A stretch of DNA of 64,000 nucleotides. It comes from Gemmatimonadota bacterium (GTDB taxonomy: Bacteria; Gemmatimonadota; Gemmatimonadetes; Gemmatimonadales; GWC2-71-9). The notes under the pieces were generated by a model. It saw only the letters and a list, made by a program, of their open reading frames with translations. It searched no databases and was not told where the DNA came from. The position numbers and the translations under genes are program-made. Location of the stretch: NCBI GenBank assembly GCA_016874005.1, contig VGVQ01000001.1, positions 124,001 through 188,000 on the forward strand. Direction: 5' to 3'. Shown here in pieces: positions 51,882 through 59,336 of the stretch (its first letter is position 1; the number at the start of each line of letters is the position of its first letter).

Positions 51882-52540
51882 ATGGTAGCCTTCGGCCGGG
51901 CCACGGTGCTGACGTTCGACTGCTACGGCACGCTGATCGACTGGGAGCGGGGGATCGTCGCCGCGGTCACGTCGGTGGCGGCGCGCCACGCCGTCACGGT
52001 GGCCGATCACGACATCCTGGCCCGTTTCGCCGCTATCGAACCATTCTCGACCTGGCCCTGGGGTCGCTCTGCCGGGATCTCGGATTCGAGCCAGGGTCGG
52101 ACGAGCTTGCCTCGCTGTCGGCGTCGCTCCCCGGCTGGCCACCGTTCCCGGATACGGTGGCCGCCCTGAAGCGGTTGTCCGAGCGGTTCGAGCTGGGGAT
52201 CATCTCGAACGTCGATGACGACCTGTTCGCGGCGACCGCGGAGCATCTCGAGGTCCCGTTTCGCTGGGTCGTCACCGCCGAGCAGGTGGGGAGCTACAAG
52301 CCATCGCCCGCGAATTTCCGGGCGGCTCTGGCTCGGATCGGCCGGCCCGCCTCGGAAATCGTCCACTGCGCCCAGAGCCTCTTTCATGATATTGGCCCTG
52401 CCGGCCAACTCGGCCTCGCCACGGTCTGGGTCGACCGCCGCGGAGGACGGCCCGGCGGCGCCACCCCGCCGTCCGATGCCCAGGCCGATCTGACCGTGCC
52501 CGACCTCGCCACGCTGGCTCGGCTCGCTCTTCAGGGTTAG
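51882..52540 (+). pseudogene. HAD-family hydrolase (haloacid dehalogenase type II-like), broken by an internal deletion
   Basis: The gene begins at ATG 51882 with the HAD nucleophile motif TFDCYGTLID and reads in frame to about 52020. From there the family sequence continues in the next frame (PFRRYRTILDLALG, then WPPFPDTVAALKRL, ISNVDDDLF and the Lys-containing SYKPSPANF) to the stop at 52540. Compared with the usual type II pattern, about 10-15 residues between LARF and PFRRY are missing together with the frame change, consistent with a small deletion at or near 52010-52025. Unless the assembly is wrong, the product is non-functional. Its stop overlaps that of the convergent sensor gene (TTAG). 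Confidence 0.78.
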
Positions 52541-53913
52541 GGCGCCACCCGGAAGCGAGAAATATCGTACCACGAGCGGAGCACGCCCGGTTCCCCATCG
52601 ATATCGACCAACTCCGCCGAGATGAGGCAGCGCCGCGTCTCACCATTGGGAAGGGTGACGGTGGCCTCGACGTCGCGGGCCGCGCCGTCGGAGGCGAGCT
52701 GCCGTTCGACGGCGGCCCGCGCGGCCGGGTCGACCCGGAGGAGCGATTCCAGCTCCCGCTCGCGCGCCATGTCGTCGGATGAGATCCCGGCCAGCTTGAG
52801 CCAGGCCCGGTTGGCGTAGCGGAGCCGGCCGTCCGAACGCCGGGCGATCGTCATCGCCGCCGGGTTCTCGAAGAAGGCTCGGGCAAACCGCCGCTCCGAC
52901 GCTCGCAATGCCTCTTCGTCGCGGCGGTGTTCGGCCGCCTCGATCGCCAAGGTGGCGAAATCGGTCAACGACGCCGCAAACGCCTCTTCGTCGACGGTCC
53001 AGGTCCGGGCCCCCCCGACGTGTTCGACGCAAAGAACCCCGATCACCTGCCCGGAGCGGATGATCGCGGTGTCGAGCATCGAGCCGATCCCGAGCGGCGC
53101 CAGATAGTCCGCCAGCTCGGCGGTCCTCGGGTCGGTCGGGGCGCTGGCGGCGGCGATGTGCCGCCCTTGCCGCAACGCCGCGAAATATGCCGGATACCGA
53201 GTTGCCTCCAGCGACTCGGCCTCGAGGTGGCTCGACATCGCCCGGACATAGAGATCCTCGCACGCGAGCCGGCGACCCTCGTCCGCCATTCGCCAGACGC
53301 TGGCCCGTTCGACGTTGAGGAAACTCGAGGCGGCCTCGGTGATCGCCCGGAATGCCCGGCCCAAGTCGCCAGCGGTGAGCGCCGGGTCGCGGGCGATTGC
53401 GGCCAAGGCCGCGTTGTGCCGGCGCAATCGTTCCTCACGGGCGGCAAGCTCGTCCCTGGTTCGGGCCAGCTCCGAATTGGTCCGGACCAGCTCCTTGCGG
53501 CGGGTAACGATCCGGCCCGCCATGTCATCGAAAGCGGCCGCGAGAACCGCCACCTCGTGGGGCACCTTGAGATTGGAGCGGTCGACCTCGGATTCCGCGG
53601 CCAGGGCCATGGCGTTGTGGCGGAGCCTCTCGAGCGGCTCGGCCAGTGCCTTGGCCAGACGAACCGCCGCCGCCACCGCGAGGAGGGTCCCGACCAGGAA
53701 GATCGCCGCGAACCACGGCGTGAGATCCACGGCCACCGCGTTCACCATCGGGGCCACCTCCGGGGGCACCGCGGCCGCCAGGCGCCGCTCGAACACCAGC
53801 CAGAGGGTCGCAAACGCGATCGCGCCACTCAATACCAAACCGACCAGCGCGCCGAGGAGCAGCGACCGGAAGCTAGGCCGATGAGCGCCTTCACCAGAAT
53901 CGGGACTCGGCAT
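52537..53913 (-). CDS. membrane HAMP-GAF-PAS sensor protein without output domain
   Basis: The 458-residue protein has two membrane segments (about residues 20-40 and 65-90) enclosing a short periplasmic loop. A HAMP-like linker and a coiled coil (ARTRDELAAREERLRRHN) follow, then a GAF domain (about 180-320; ERASVWRM, ALRQGRHIAA, GVLCVEHVGG) and a PAS domain (about 335-455; RFARAFFENPAAM, YANRAWLKLAG). It stops just after the PAC end (SWYDISRF), where a histidine kinase or GGDEF module would normally start. ATG 53913 is taken as start; a TTG at 53937 is possible. Confidence 0.82.
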   Translation of the reverse strand: MPSPDSGEGAHRPSFRSLLLGALVGLVLSGAIAFATLWLVFERRLAAAVPPEVAPMVNAVAVDLTPWFAAIFLVGTLLAVAAAVRLAKALAEPLERLRHNAMALAAESEVDRSNLKVPHEVAVLAAAFDDMAGRIVTRRKELVRTNSELARTRDELAAREERLRRHNAALAAIARDPALTAGDLGRAFRAITEAASSFLNVERASVWRMADEGRRLACEDLYVRAMSSHLEAESLEATRYPAYFAALRQGRHIAAASAPTDPRTAELADYLAPLGIGSMLDTAIIRSGQVIGVLCVEHVGGARTWTVDEEAFAASLTDFATLAIEAAEHRRDEEALRASERRFARAFFENPAAMTIARRSDGRLRYANRAWLKLAGISSDDMARERELESLLRVDPAARAAVERQLASDGAARDVEATVTLPNGETRRCLISAELVDIDGEPGVLRSWYDISRFRVAP

Positions 53914-53972
53914 GGATTCTCGTTGGGTGGCAGCCAATTGTGAGCGATTGGCCGAGATCCGTCAAATCGCTA

Positions 53973-53978
53973 TTGACA
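53973..53978 (+). promoter_or_regulatory. candidate -35 box TTGACA
   Basis: A consensus TTGACA lies 32 bases upstream of the zinc-ribbon gene, in an A-rich stretch that contrasts with the surrounding GC-rich DNA. A weak -10 (AAGATT) follows at 17-base spacing. This would drive the zinc-ribbon and radical SAM genes. Confidence 0.35.
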
Positions 53979-54010
53979 AAACCGAACAAACACCAAAGAT
54001 TGTTGGCGTC

Positions 54011-54151
54011 ATGCCGAACAAAAGCCGAAATACCGATCCCGGATCCGCCCCCCCGGCCGACTTTCGGGTTTGCCCAGAATGCAGCGGACCAGTGGTCCGG
54101 GCGTCCGCCTGCGTCAGCTGCTCTCACTGCGGCTGGTCACGGTGCGGCTAG
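54011..54151 (+). CDS. 46-residue zinc-ribbon microprotein
   Basis: The small protein (ATG 54011) consists of a polar N-terminus and a four-plus-cysteine ribbon: CPECSGP, then CVSCSHCGWSRCG at the very end. The ribbon resembles the C-terminal CPDCG...C-x2-C-G-x-S-C tail of adenosylcobalamin-type ribonucleotide reductases and related zinc ribbons. Its 3' end overlaps the radical SAM start by ten bases, so the two are coupled. No function is known to me; metal binding is inferred from the cysteine pattern. Confidence 0.6.
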   Translation: MPNKSRNTDPGSAPPADFRVCPECSGPVVRASACVSCSHCGWSRCG

Positions 54152-55176
54152 CGAAACCCGCTCCGGCGCAGCTCGGGCTGATGCTCGACGGCACTCGACG
54201 GCTGCCGGTCCTGGACCGTCGGGACCGGGGTACCGAGTTCATTCAGCTCTCGGTATCCCAGATCGCCAATCCGCCGGAGTCGACCGGAATGGCCTTTTGG
54301 TCGATCAACCCCTATATCGGTTGCGAGTTCGGCTGCTCCTATTGTTATGCCCGCGACACCCACCGCTGGACCGTGGAACGGAACGGCCTTGCCGGCGGCT
54401 CGGTCGAGCCGCGTTTCGACTTCGAACGACGGATCTTCGTCAAGCACGACGCGGCCACGGTACTCCGGAAGACGCTCGAGCCATCGCGGGTCGGCAACCG
54501 GCTCGTCTTGATCGGCACCGCGACCGACCCATACCAGCCGGCTGAGCGGCGGTTCGGGGTGACCCGCGCCATCCTCGAGGCCTTACTCGGTTTCCGAGGA
54601 TTATCGATTGGGATCACCACCAAGTCTCCCTTGGTCGCTCGGGATGTCCGGCTGCTTGCCATGCTGGCCCAACTGCACCGGGTCTCGGTCTCGATCTCGA
54701 TCATCTCCTCCGACCCCGCGGTCATTCGCCGATTCGAGCCCAGGACCCCGCTTCCCCACGCCCGGCTCCGAGCGGTTCGAGCGCTCGCCGAGGCCGGGAT
54801 CGACGTGGGGCTTCTGATCGCGCCGATATTGCCAGGTATCACCGATGGCTGGGGGGCGCTCGGCGGTCTGATGGCGGCGGGCAAGGAGGCCGGTGCGCGG
54901 CGGGCGGACGGGTTTGCGCTCAGACTCGCCCCGGTCGCTCGCGCCGGTTTCCTTCCCGTCCTCAGCCACGATCGGGCCCTCGCGGCCCGTTACCAGGCCA
55001 ACTACCGGGGCCCTCAGGTTGGGCCGGCCTATCAGCGGGCGTTGATCGGTCGGCTCCGGACGTTGCAGGCCATCCACGGATTCCCGCTCAACAAGTTCGA
55101 TCCCCCCACGGCTGCTCGGCGGCCAGCCCCGCCTTCGCCTCCAGTCGCTGAGCCCGTTACCCGGCTCGCGCTCTAA
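54142..55176 (+). CDS. radical SAM protein, PA0069/SplB-like
   Basis: The 344-residue protein has the radical SAM cluster motif CEFGCSYCYARDTH (Cys61, Cys65, Cys68), which reduces and cleaves S-adenosylmethionine. The extended CxxxCxxCYAR pattern, VLIGTATDPYQPAE and SVSISIISSDPAV match the PA0069 group related to spore photoproduct lyase, whose substrates are unknown. GTG 54142 is taken as start because it leaves the preceding microprotein intact; the frame is open from 54070. Confidence 0.88.
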   Translation: MRLAKPAPAQLGLMLDGTRRLPVLDRRDRGTEFIQLSVSQIANPPESTGMAFWSINPYIGCEFGCSYCYARDTHRWTVERNGLAGGSVEPRFDFERRIFVKHDAATVLRKTLEPSRVGNRLVLIGTATDPYQPAERRFGVTRAILEALLGFRGLSIGITTKSPLVARDVRLLAMLAQLHRVSVSISIISSDPAVIRRFEPRTPLPHARLRAVRALAEAGIDVGLLIAPILPGITDGWGALGGLMAAGKEAGARRADGFALRLAPVARAGFLPVLSHDRALAARYQANYRGPQVGPAYQRALIGRLRTLQAIHGFPLNKFDPPTAARRPAPPSPPVAEPVTRLAL

Positions 55177-55197
55177 ACTGTTCGCCAGGAGTCCGAG

Positions 55198-55713
55198 ATG
55201 CCGAACGCCATCGCCGCCTCATTGCTGCCGGAGTTCGATCAGGAGATCGCCACCACCCGCCGGGTGCTCGAGCGGGTCACCGACGCCATGGCGACCTGGA
55301 AACCGCATTCGAAGTCCATGGCCGCTGGCGATCTCGCCCTCCATCTCGCCAACCTGGTTGGCTGGGCCGGGGTGACCTTGCAGGGAACCGAGCTCGACAT
55401 GAATCCGCCCGGTGGGCCGGCGTGGACACCGCCGGTCTTTCGCTCGATGGCCGATACCTTGGCCGAGTTCGACGCCAACGTGGGTCAAGCCCGGGCTGCT
55501 CTGGCCGCCGGCAGCGACGCCGACTACGGGGTCGTTTGGTCCCTCAAGAACGGTGGCGCCACGTTGTTCTCGATGCCGAGAGCGGCGGTGGTCCGCACCT
55601 TCGTGCTCAACCACCTGATTCACCATCGAGCCCAGCTCGGGATCTACCTTCGGCTCAACGACATCCCGGTCCCGGCCTCGTACGGGCCTTCCGCCGACGA
55701 GGGGCAGATGTAG
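55198..55713 (+). CDS. DinB-family protein
   Basis: The 171-residue protein is a four-helix DinB/YfiT-type metal-binding protein: LLPEFDQEIATTRRVLERV at the start, a first histidine in LALHLANLVGW and the C-terminal pair in NHLIHHRAQLGIYLR. Members act as thiol-dependent transferases or stress proteins. It follows the radical SAM gene by 21 bases. It is convergent with the broken oxidoreductase, three bases apart. Confidence 0.88.
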   Translation: MPNAIAASLLPEFDQEIATTRRVLERVTDAMATWKPHSKSMAAGDLALHLANLVGWAGVTLQGTELDMNPPGGPAWTPPVFRSMADTLAEFDANVGQARAALAAGSDADYGVVWSLKNGGATLFSMPRAAVVRTFVLNHLIHHRAQLGIYLRLNDIPVPASYGPSADEGQM

Positions 55714-55716
55714 CCC

Positions 55717-56650
55717 TCACCACTCGAGCACGATCTTGCCGAACACGCTGTTCTGTTCCATCGCGGCGTGCGCGGCCCGCACCTCGGTCATCGGGAAGCG
55801 GGCCCCGATGACAGGCGCTAGGCTGCCCGGCGCGATGGCAGGGAGTATTCGCGCCGCGAAGTCCGCGATCAGTGGCACCCGCTCCGGGCAACCCCTCGCC
55901 CGCATCACCGTTCCGATGATCTCCAGCCGAAGTCGCAGAATCGTCCCCACGTTGATCGACGGCGCCTCGGGGCCCTGCAAGGTTCCCAGCAGCACCAAGC
56001 GACCCCGCGGCTTCAGGGCGCTCAGGTTCTCCGCCAGCGCCGGGCCGCCGAGATAGTCGAGAATCACATCGACCGGCGCCGACAGGCCCGGGCGAAACCC
56101 GGCGGGCCCCAGCAACACGGTTTCCGAGAGACCCAGCGGTGCGGCCCGCTCGAGCTTGCTCGCGGTGCGAGAGACCCCGACGACCGTCGCCCCCATCCAC
56201 CGAGCGAGCTGGACCGCGGCCGTGCTGACGCCGCTTCCGACCGCGTGGATCAGGACCCGTTCGCCTCGGGCCACTCGGCCGCGGGTCGTGAGCGCGTCGG
56301 CGGCGGTCAGGAACGCTTCCGGAATCGCGGCCCCTTGGGCCGGGTCGAGGTGAGCGGGGATCGGAAGCAGCTCGTCCTCGTGGCTCACCACCAGCTCGGC
56401 ATGGGCCCCGCCAGCGGCCGGTACCGCTGCCTAACGCCTCGACCACGCCGGCGAATTCGAGACCGGGAATGTCCGCTGGCCACCCCGGCGGAGCCGGATA
56501 GGCCCCCCGCCGCTGGAGGACGTCGGCGCGGTTGAGCCCGGCCGCGCCCACCCGCACCAGAATCTGGCCGGGTCCCGGCACCGGGTCCGGGCGGTCCTCG
56601 ATCCCGATCACGCTTTGGTCGCCAGCACCGCGATAGACGATGGCCCGCAC
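55717..56650 (-). pseudogene. NADPH:quinone oxidoreductase (zinc-free MDR), broken by an internal deletion
   Basis: From GTG 56650 the N-terminal half reads normally (MRAIVYRGAG, GLNRADVLQRRGAYP, IPGLEFAGVVEALGSG). At about 56415-56425 the frame is lost after GTGRWR. The family sequence resumes in another frame as GGAHAELVVSHEDELLPIP and continues (cofactor loop AVGSGVSTAAVQLAR, LDYLGG) to the stop at 55717. About a dozen residues of the GDRVM segment, normally between these parts, are missing. It is a deletion plus frameshift or an assembly error. A CGTTAGGC octamer (56429-56436) encodes the ALG just before the break. Confidence 0.8.
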
Positions 56651-56683
56651 CAGAGTCCGCCTTGGAAAAAGGGATTGTCCGAA

Positions 56684-56700
56684 TATCTTGCCCCAAGATA
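56684..56700. promoter_or_regulatory. inverted repeat TATCTTG-CCC-CAAGATA
   Basis: Perfect 7-bp arms with a three-base spacer lie 34 bases upstream of the oxidoreductase start, in the divergent spacer before the sorbosone-dehydrogenase-like gene. The spacing suits an operator over the oxidoreductase promoter. The binding protein is unknown. Confidence 0.5.
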
Positions 56701-56858
56701 CCGACCGGCTCCGCCCCGAGCGGCGCCGGGGGCCGTTCCGCCCCGGCCGACCTCGGTGATCGCGTGCCAGCCGTTGCGCTCGGCCGAGATGGCTTCAGTG
56801 CGTGTCGGATGGTCGCCATTGCTCGTCACCCTGAGCAACCTCTCCGGAGCCCCCGATC

Positions 56859-58022
56859 GTGTTCTCCGCCTTCCGACTGATCGCTCTCGCCGGCTGCTTT
56901 GCCGGATGCGCCGGTGCCGCCTCCGCGCCGCCGCCCCCGCCACCACCTCCTGCCGCCGGCGGGCTGACCCTCCGCGACGTGGGGACCTTCAGCTTCCCCG
57001 TTCAGGTGGTCGCGGCACCAGGCGACCGGAGCCGGCTGTTCGTCGTCGAGAAGCGCGGCACGGTCCGGATCGTCCGGCAAGGCGCCACGTTAGGCACCCC
57101 GTTCCTCGATTGGTCGGCCAACGTCTCCAACGGAAGCGAACAAGGCCTCCTCGCCCTGGCCTTCCACCCCCAATACGCCAGCTCCGGGCTGGTGGTGATT
57201 CACTACACCAACCGCCAGGGCGACACTCGGGTTTCCACGATGCGGGTCTCCTCCGATCCGGACCGCCTCGACCCCGCCTCGGAGAACCCGATCTTCACCG
57301 CGACCCAACCGTTCAGCAACCACAACGGCGGCACCATCGCCTTCCATCCGGTCGATGGCCATCTGTACATCGGCCTGGGCGACGGCGGCTCTGGCGGGGA
57401 TCCCCAGGGGAACGGTCAGCGGCTCAACACCGTGCTCGGCAAATTGCTCCGACTCGCGGTCTCGAACGCCGGCCAAGTGACTGTCCCCGCCGACAACCCC
57501 TTCGCCGGTCAGGGTCAGGCTCGGGGAGAGATCTGGAGCTACGGGCTGCGCAATCCGTGGCGCTGGAGCTTCGACCGGACCAACGGCGACCTCTACCTCG
57601 CCGACGTCGGCCAGAACGCCCGCGAGGAGGTGAACGTCACCAGCACGGCGGTGAGCCGCGGGGCCAACTTCGGCTGGAACGTGATGGAAGGACGGAGCTG
57701 TTTCCAGGCAACCACCTGCAACCAGACCGGCCTGGTGCTCCCGGTCCTCGACTATGCTCATGGCGATGGCTGCTCGATCACCGGCGGCCACGTCTACCGG
57801 GGCTCGGCAATTCCGAGTTTGGTGGGAACGTACTTCTACGCCGACTACTGCCAGGGGTGGGTCCGGAGCTTTCGTTTCGTGGCGGGATCGGTGACCGATC
57901 CCCGCGAGTGGCCGAGCCTGGCGCCGAACGGCCAGATCACGAGCTTCGGGGAGGACGCCGACGGCGAGTTGTACCTGATGACAGCCGGTGGTCGCGTTGC
58001 CCGCATCGTCGCGAGCCCGTGA
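56859..58022 (+). CDS. lipoprotein PQQ-type sugar (sorbosone) dehydrogenase-like protein
   Basis: The 387-residue exported protein is a six-bladed propeller of the soluble glucose/sorbosone dehydrogenase family (Hhip-like). It shows LFVVEKRGTVRIV, GLLALAFHPQY, NHNGGTIAF, LYIGLGDGGSGGDP, YGLRNPWRWSFD and DVGQNAREEVN, which hold the PQQ and calcium contacts in known members. The N-terminus carries a lipoprotein signal (LAGC/FAGC) and a proline-rich spacer. GTG 56859 is the start, behind a CCGGAG site. An octamer lies at 57088. Confidence 0.88.
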   Translation: MFSAFRLIALAGCFAGCAGAASAPPPPPPPPAAGGLTLRDVGTFSFPVQVVAAPGDRSRLFVVEKRGTVRIVRQGATLGTPFLDWSANVSNGSEQGLLALAFHPQYASSGLVVIHYTNRQGDTRVSTMRVSSDPDRLDPASENPIFTATQPFSNHNGGTIAFHPVDGHLYIGLGDGGSGGDPQGNGQRLNTVLGKLLRLAVSNAGQVTVPADNPFAGQGQARGEIWSYGLRNPWRWSFDRTNGDLYLADVGQNAREEVNVTSTAVSRGANFGWNVMEGRSCFQATTCNQTGLVLPVLDYAHGDGCSITGGHVYRGSAIPSLVGTYFYADYCQGWVRSFRFVAGSVTDPREWPSLAPNGQITSFGEDADGELYLMTAGGRVARIVASP

Positions 58023-58957
58023 GCGACGAACTCGATCCCGGCGAACTGACGCGACTCGCCGCCGCGGTCCCCGATGTGGTGCGCTTCGGCACCTCGACTT
58101 GGACCTACCCCGGCTGGACCGGCCTGGTCTATCACCGAAGCTATCCAGCGAGCGGCGCCGCCGCGGGAATGCTCGCCGAGTACGCCCGGTTCCCGTTGTT
58201 TCGGACGGTAGGAATCGACGCCAGCTTCTACGGACCGCCAAAACCGGAGACACTCCGTCGCTGGGCCGCGGCTCTGCCGGCCGACTTCCGCTGCGTAAGC
58301 AAAGTCTGGGAACGAATCACGGTGCATACCTGGTCGAGCCCTCGGGACCCTGCCCGCCATGGTCACCCGAACCCGGACTTCTTGAACGCCGAGCTGTTTC
58401 GAGCCGAGGTGCTCGAGCCGATGCGGACCCATTTCGGCGAACACATGGGCCCCTTCGTGTTCGAGTTCCAGACCATCGGACCCGAATCGCGGTTGTCGGC
58501 CGACGACTTCGCCCAACGACTGGACCGTTTCTTCGGTGACCTCCCCCGGGACGGCCAGTACGCGGTCGAGCTGCGGAACGAGGACTTCTTGACGGCGAGT
58601 TACTTCGCGGTCCTCCGGGAGCACGACGTCGCCCACGTCTTCAATTCCTGGACTCGGATGCCCCCGATCGGCGCCCAGCTCGACCTCGCCGGTTCGGTCA
58701 CTGCCCCGTTCATCGTCGCCCGAGCCCTGCTCAAACCCGGTCGCCGCTATGCTGAGGCGGTCGATCGGTTCGCGCCCTACGACCGGATTCGAGAGCCCTG
58801 GCCACCACTCCGCCAGGACCTCGCTCGGCTGGCGCGCACCGCGGCCGGGCTCAGGGTTCCGGCGTATTTGCTGGTCAACAACCGGGCCGAAGGGAGTGCT
58901 CCCCTCACGATCGCGGCGGTGGCTCGGCTCCTGGCCGAGCCGAGGGCGGATCGTTAG
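58019..58957 (+). CDS. DUF72 (YecE-like) protein
   Basis: The 312-residue protein is a TIM-barrel DUF72 member of unknown function, recognised by FGTSTWTYPGWTGLVY, EYARFPLFRTVGIDASFYGPP and the C-terminal LLVNNRAEGSAP. GTG 58019 overlaps the stop of the propeller gene (GTGA); the frame is open far upstream (56615) as a shadow of that gene. The stop TAG lies inside a CGTTAGGC octamer and overlaps the TAA of the convergent gene. Confidence 0.9.
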   Translation: MSDELDPGELTRLAAAVPDVVRFGTSTWTYPGWTGLVYHRSYPASGAAAGMLAEYARFPLFRTVGIDASFYGPPKPETLRRWAAALPADFRCVSKVWERITVHTWSSPRDPARHGHPNPDFLNAELFRAEVLEPMRTHFGEHMGPFVFEFQTIGPESRLSADDFAQRLDRFFGDLPRDGQYAVELRNEDFLTASYFAVLREHDVAHVFNSWTRMPPIGAQLDLAGSVTAPFIVARALLKPGRRYAEAVDRFAPYDRIREPWPPLRQDLARLARTAAGLRVPAYLLVNNRAEGSAPLTIAAVARLLAEPRADR

Positions 58958-59286
58958 GCGCCCTGGCGGGCGCGGCGCCGATTACGGGAACGGGGGAGTC
59001 GGCGACTGAAGCGCCGGACGGCGTCGTGGGCCTCGGCCACCAGCCGATCGAGCTCAGGGCCGTCGGTCGACCGGGACAGCGGGACCCAGCTGAACCCGGC
59101 GGCCACCGGCGAGCCGATCAGCGGCTCGCGGTCGGCGTGGCTCATCGCCGGCGTCGGGAGCCGGAGCAGGACGGTGCGATCGGACACCAGGGCGAACATT
59201 CGCCCCGCGGTGAAGAAACCCTCTCGGCTCGACAGCCGGCGGGCGGAGGTTCCAGGCAAGGCAAGCAGGCGTTGACGGAGATCCAT
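58954..59286 (-). CDS. small MmcQ/YjbR- or TfoX-N-like protein
   Basis: The 110-residue protein has a short alpha/beta layout with GRMFALVSDRTVLLRLP in the middle, GFSWVPL and a C-terminal helix ELDRLVAEAHDAVRRFSRR. This resembles the small TfoX-N/YjbR-type domain or the DUF5519 luciferase-like domain; I cannot decide between them. Its stop is shared in overlap with DUF72. The basic tail (RRLPRSRNRRRARQG) could bind nucleic acid. Confidence 0.65.
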   Translation of the reverse strand: MDLRQRLLALPGTSARRLSSREGFFTAGRMFALVSDRTVLLRLPTPAMSHADREPLIGSPVAAGFSWVPLSRSTDGPELDRLVAEAHDAVRRFSRRLPRSRNRRRARQGA

Positions 59287-59336
59287 GACGCCAACCTACG
59301 GCCGGGGTCGGCGTCGCGCCATCCTGGGGCCTCAAC

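Noticed and set aside
5103-58959. GTTAGGC/GCCTAAC words as integron attC sites or gene cassettes
   Set aside because: They match the GTTRRRY core, but no pair lies 50-150 bases apart in the required inverted arrangement, no imperfect stem is present between them, and nearly all are inside intact housekeeping-type genes. No integrase gene was seen.
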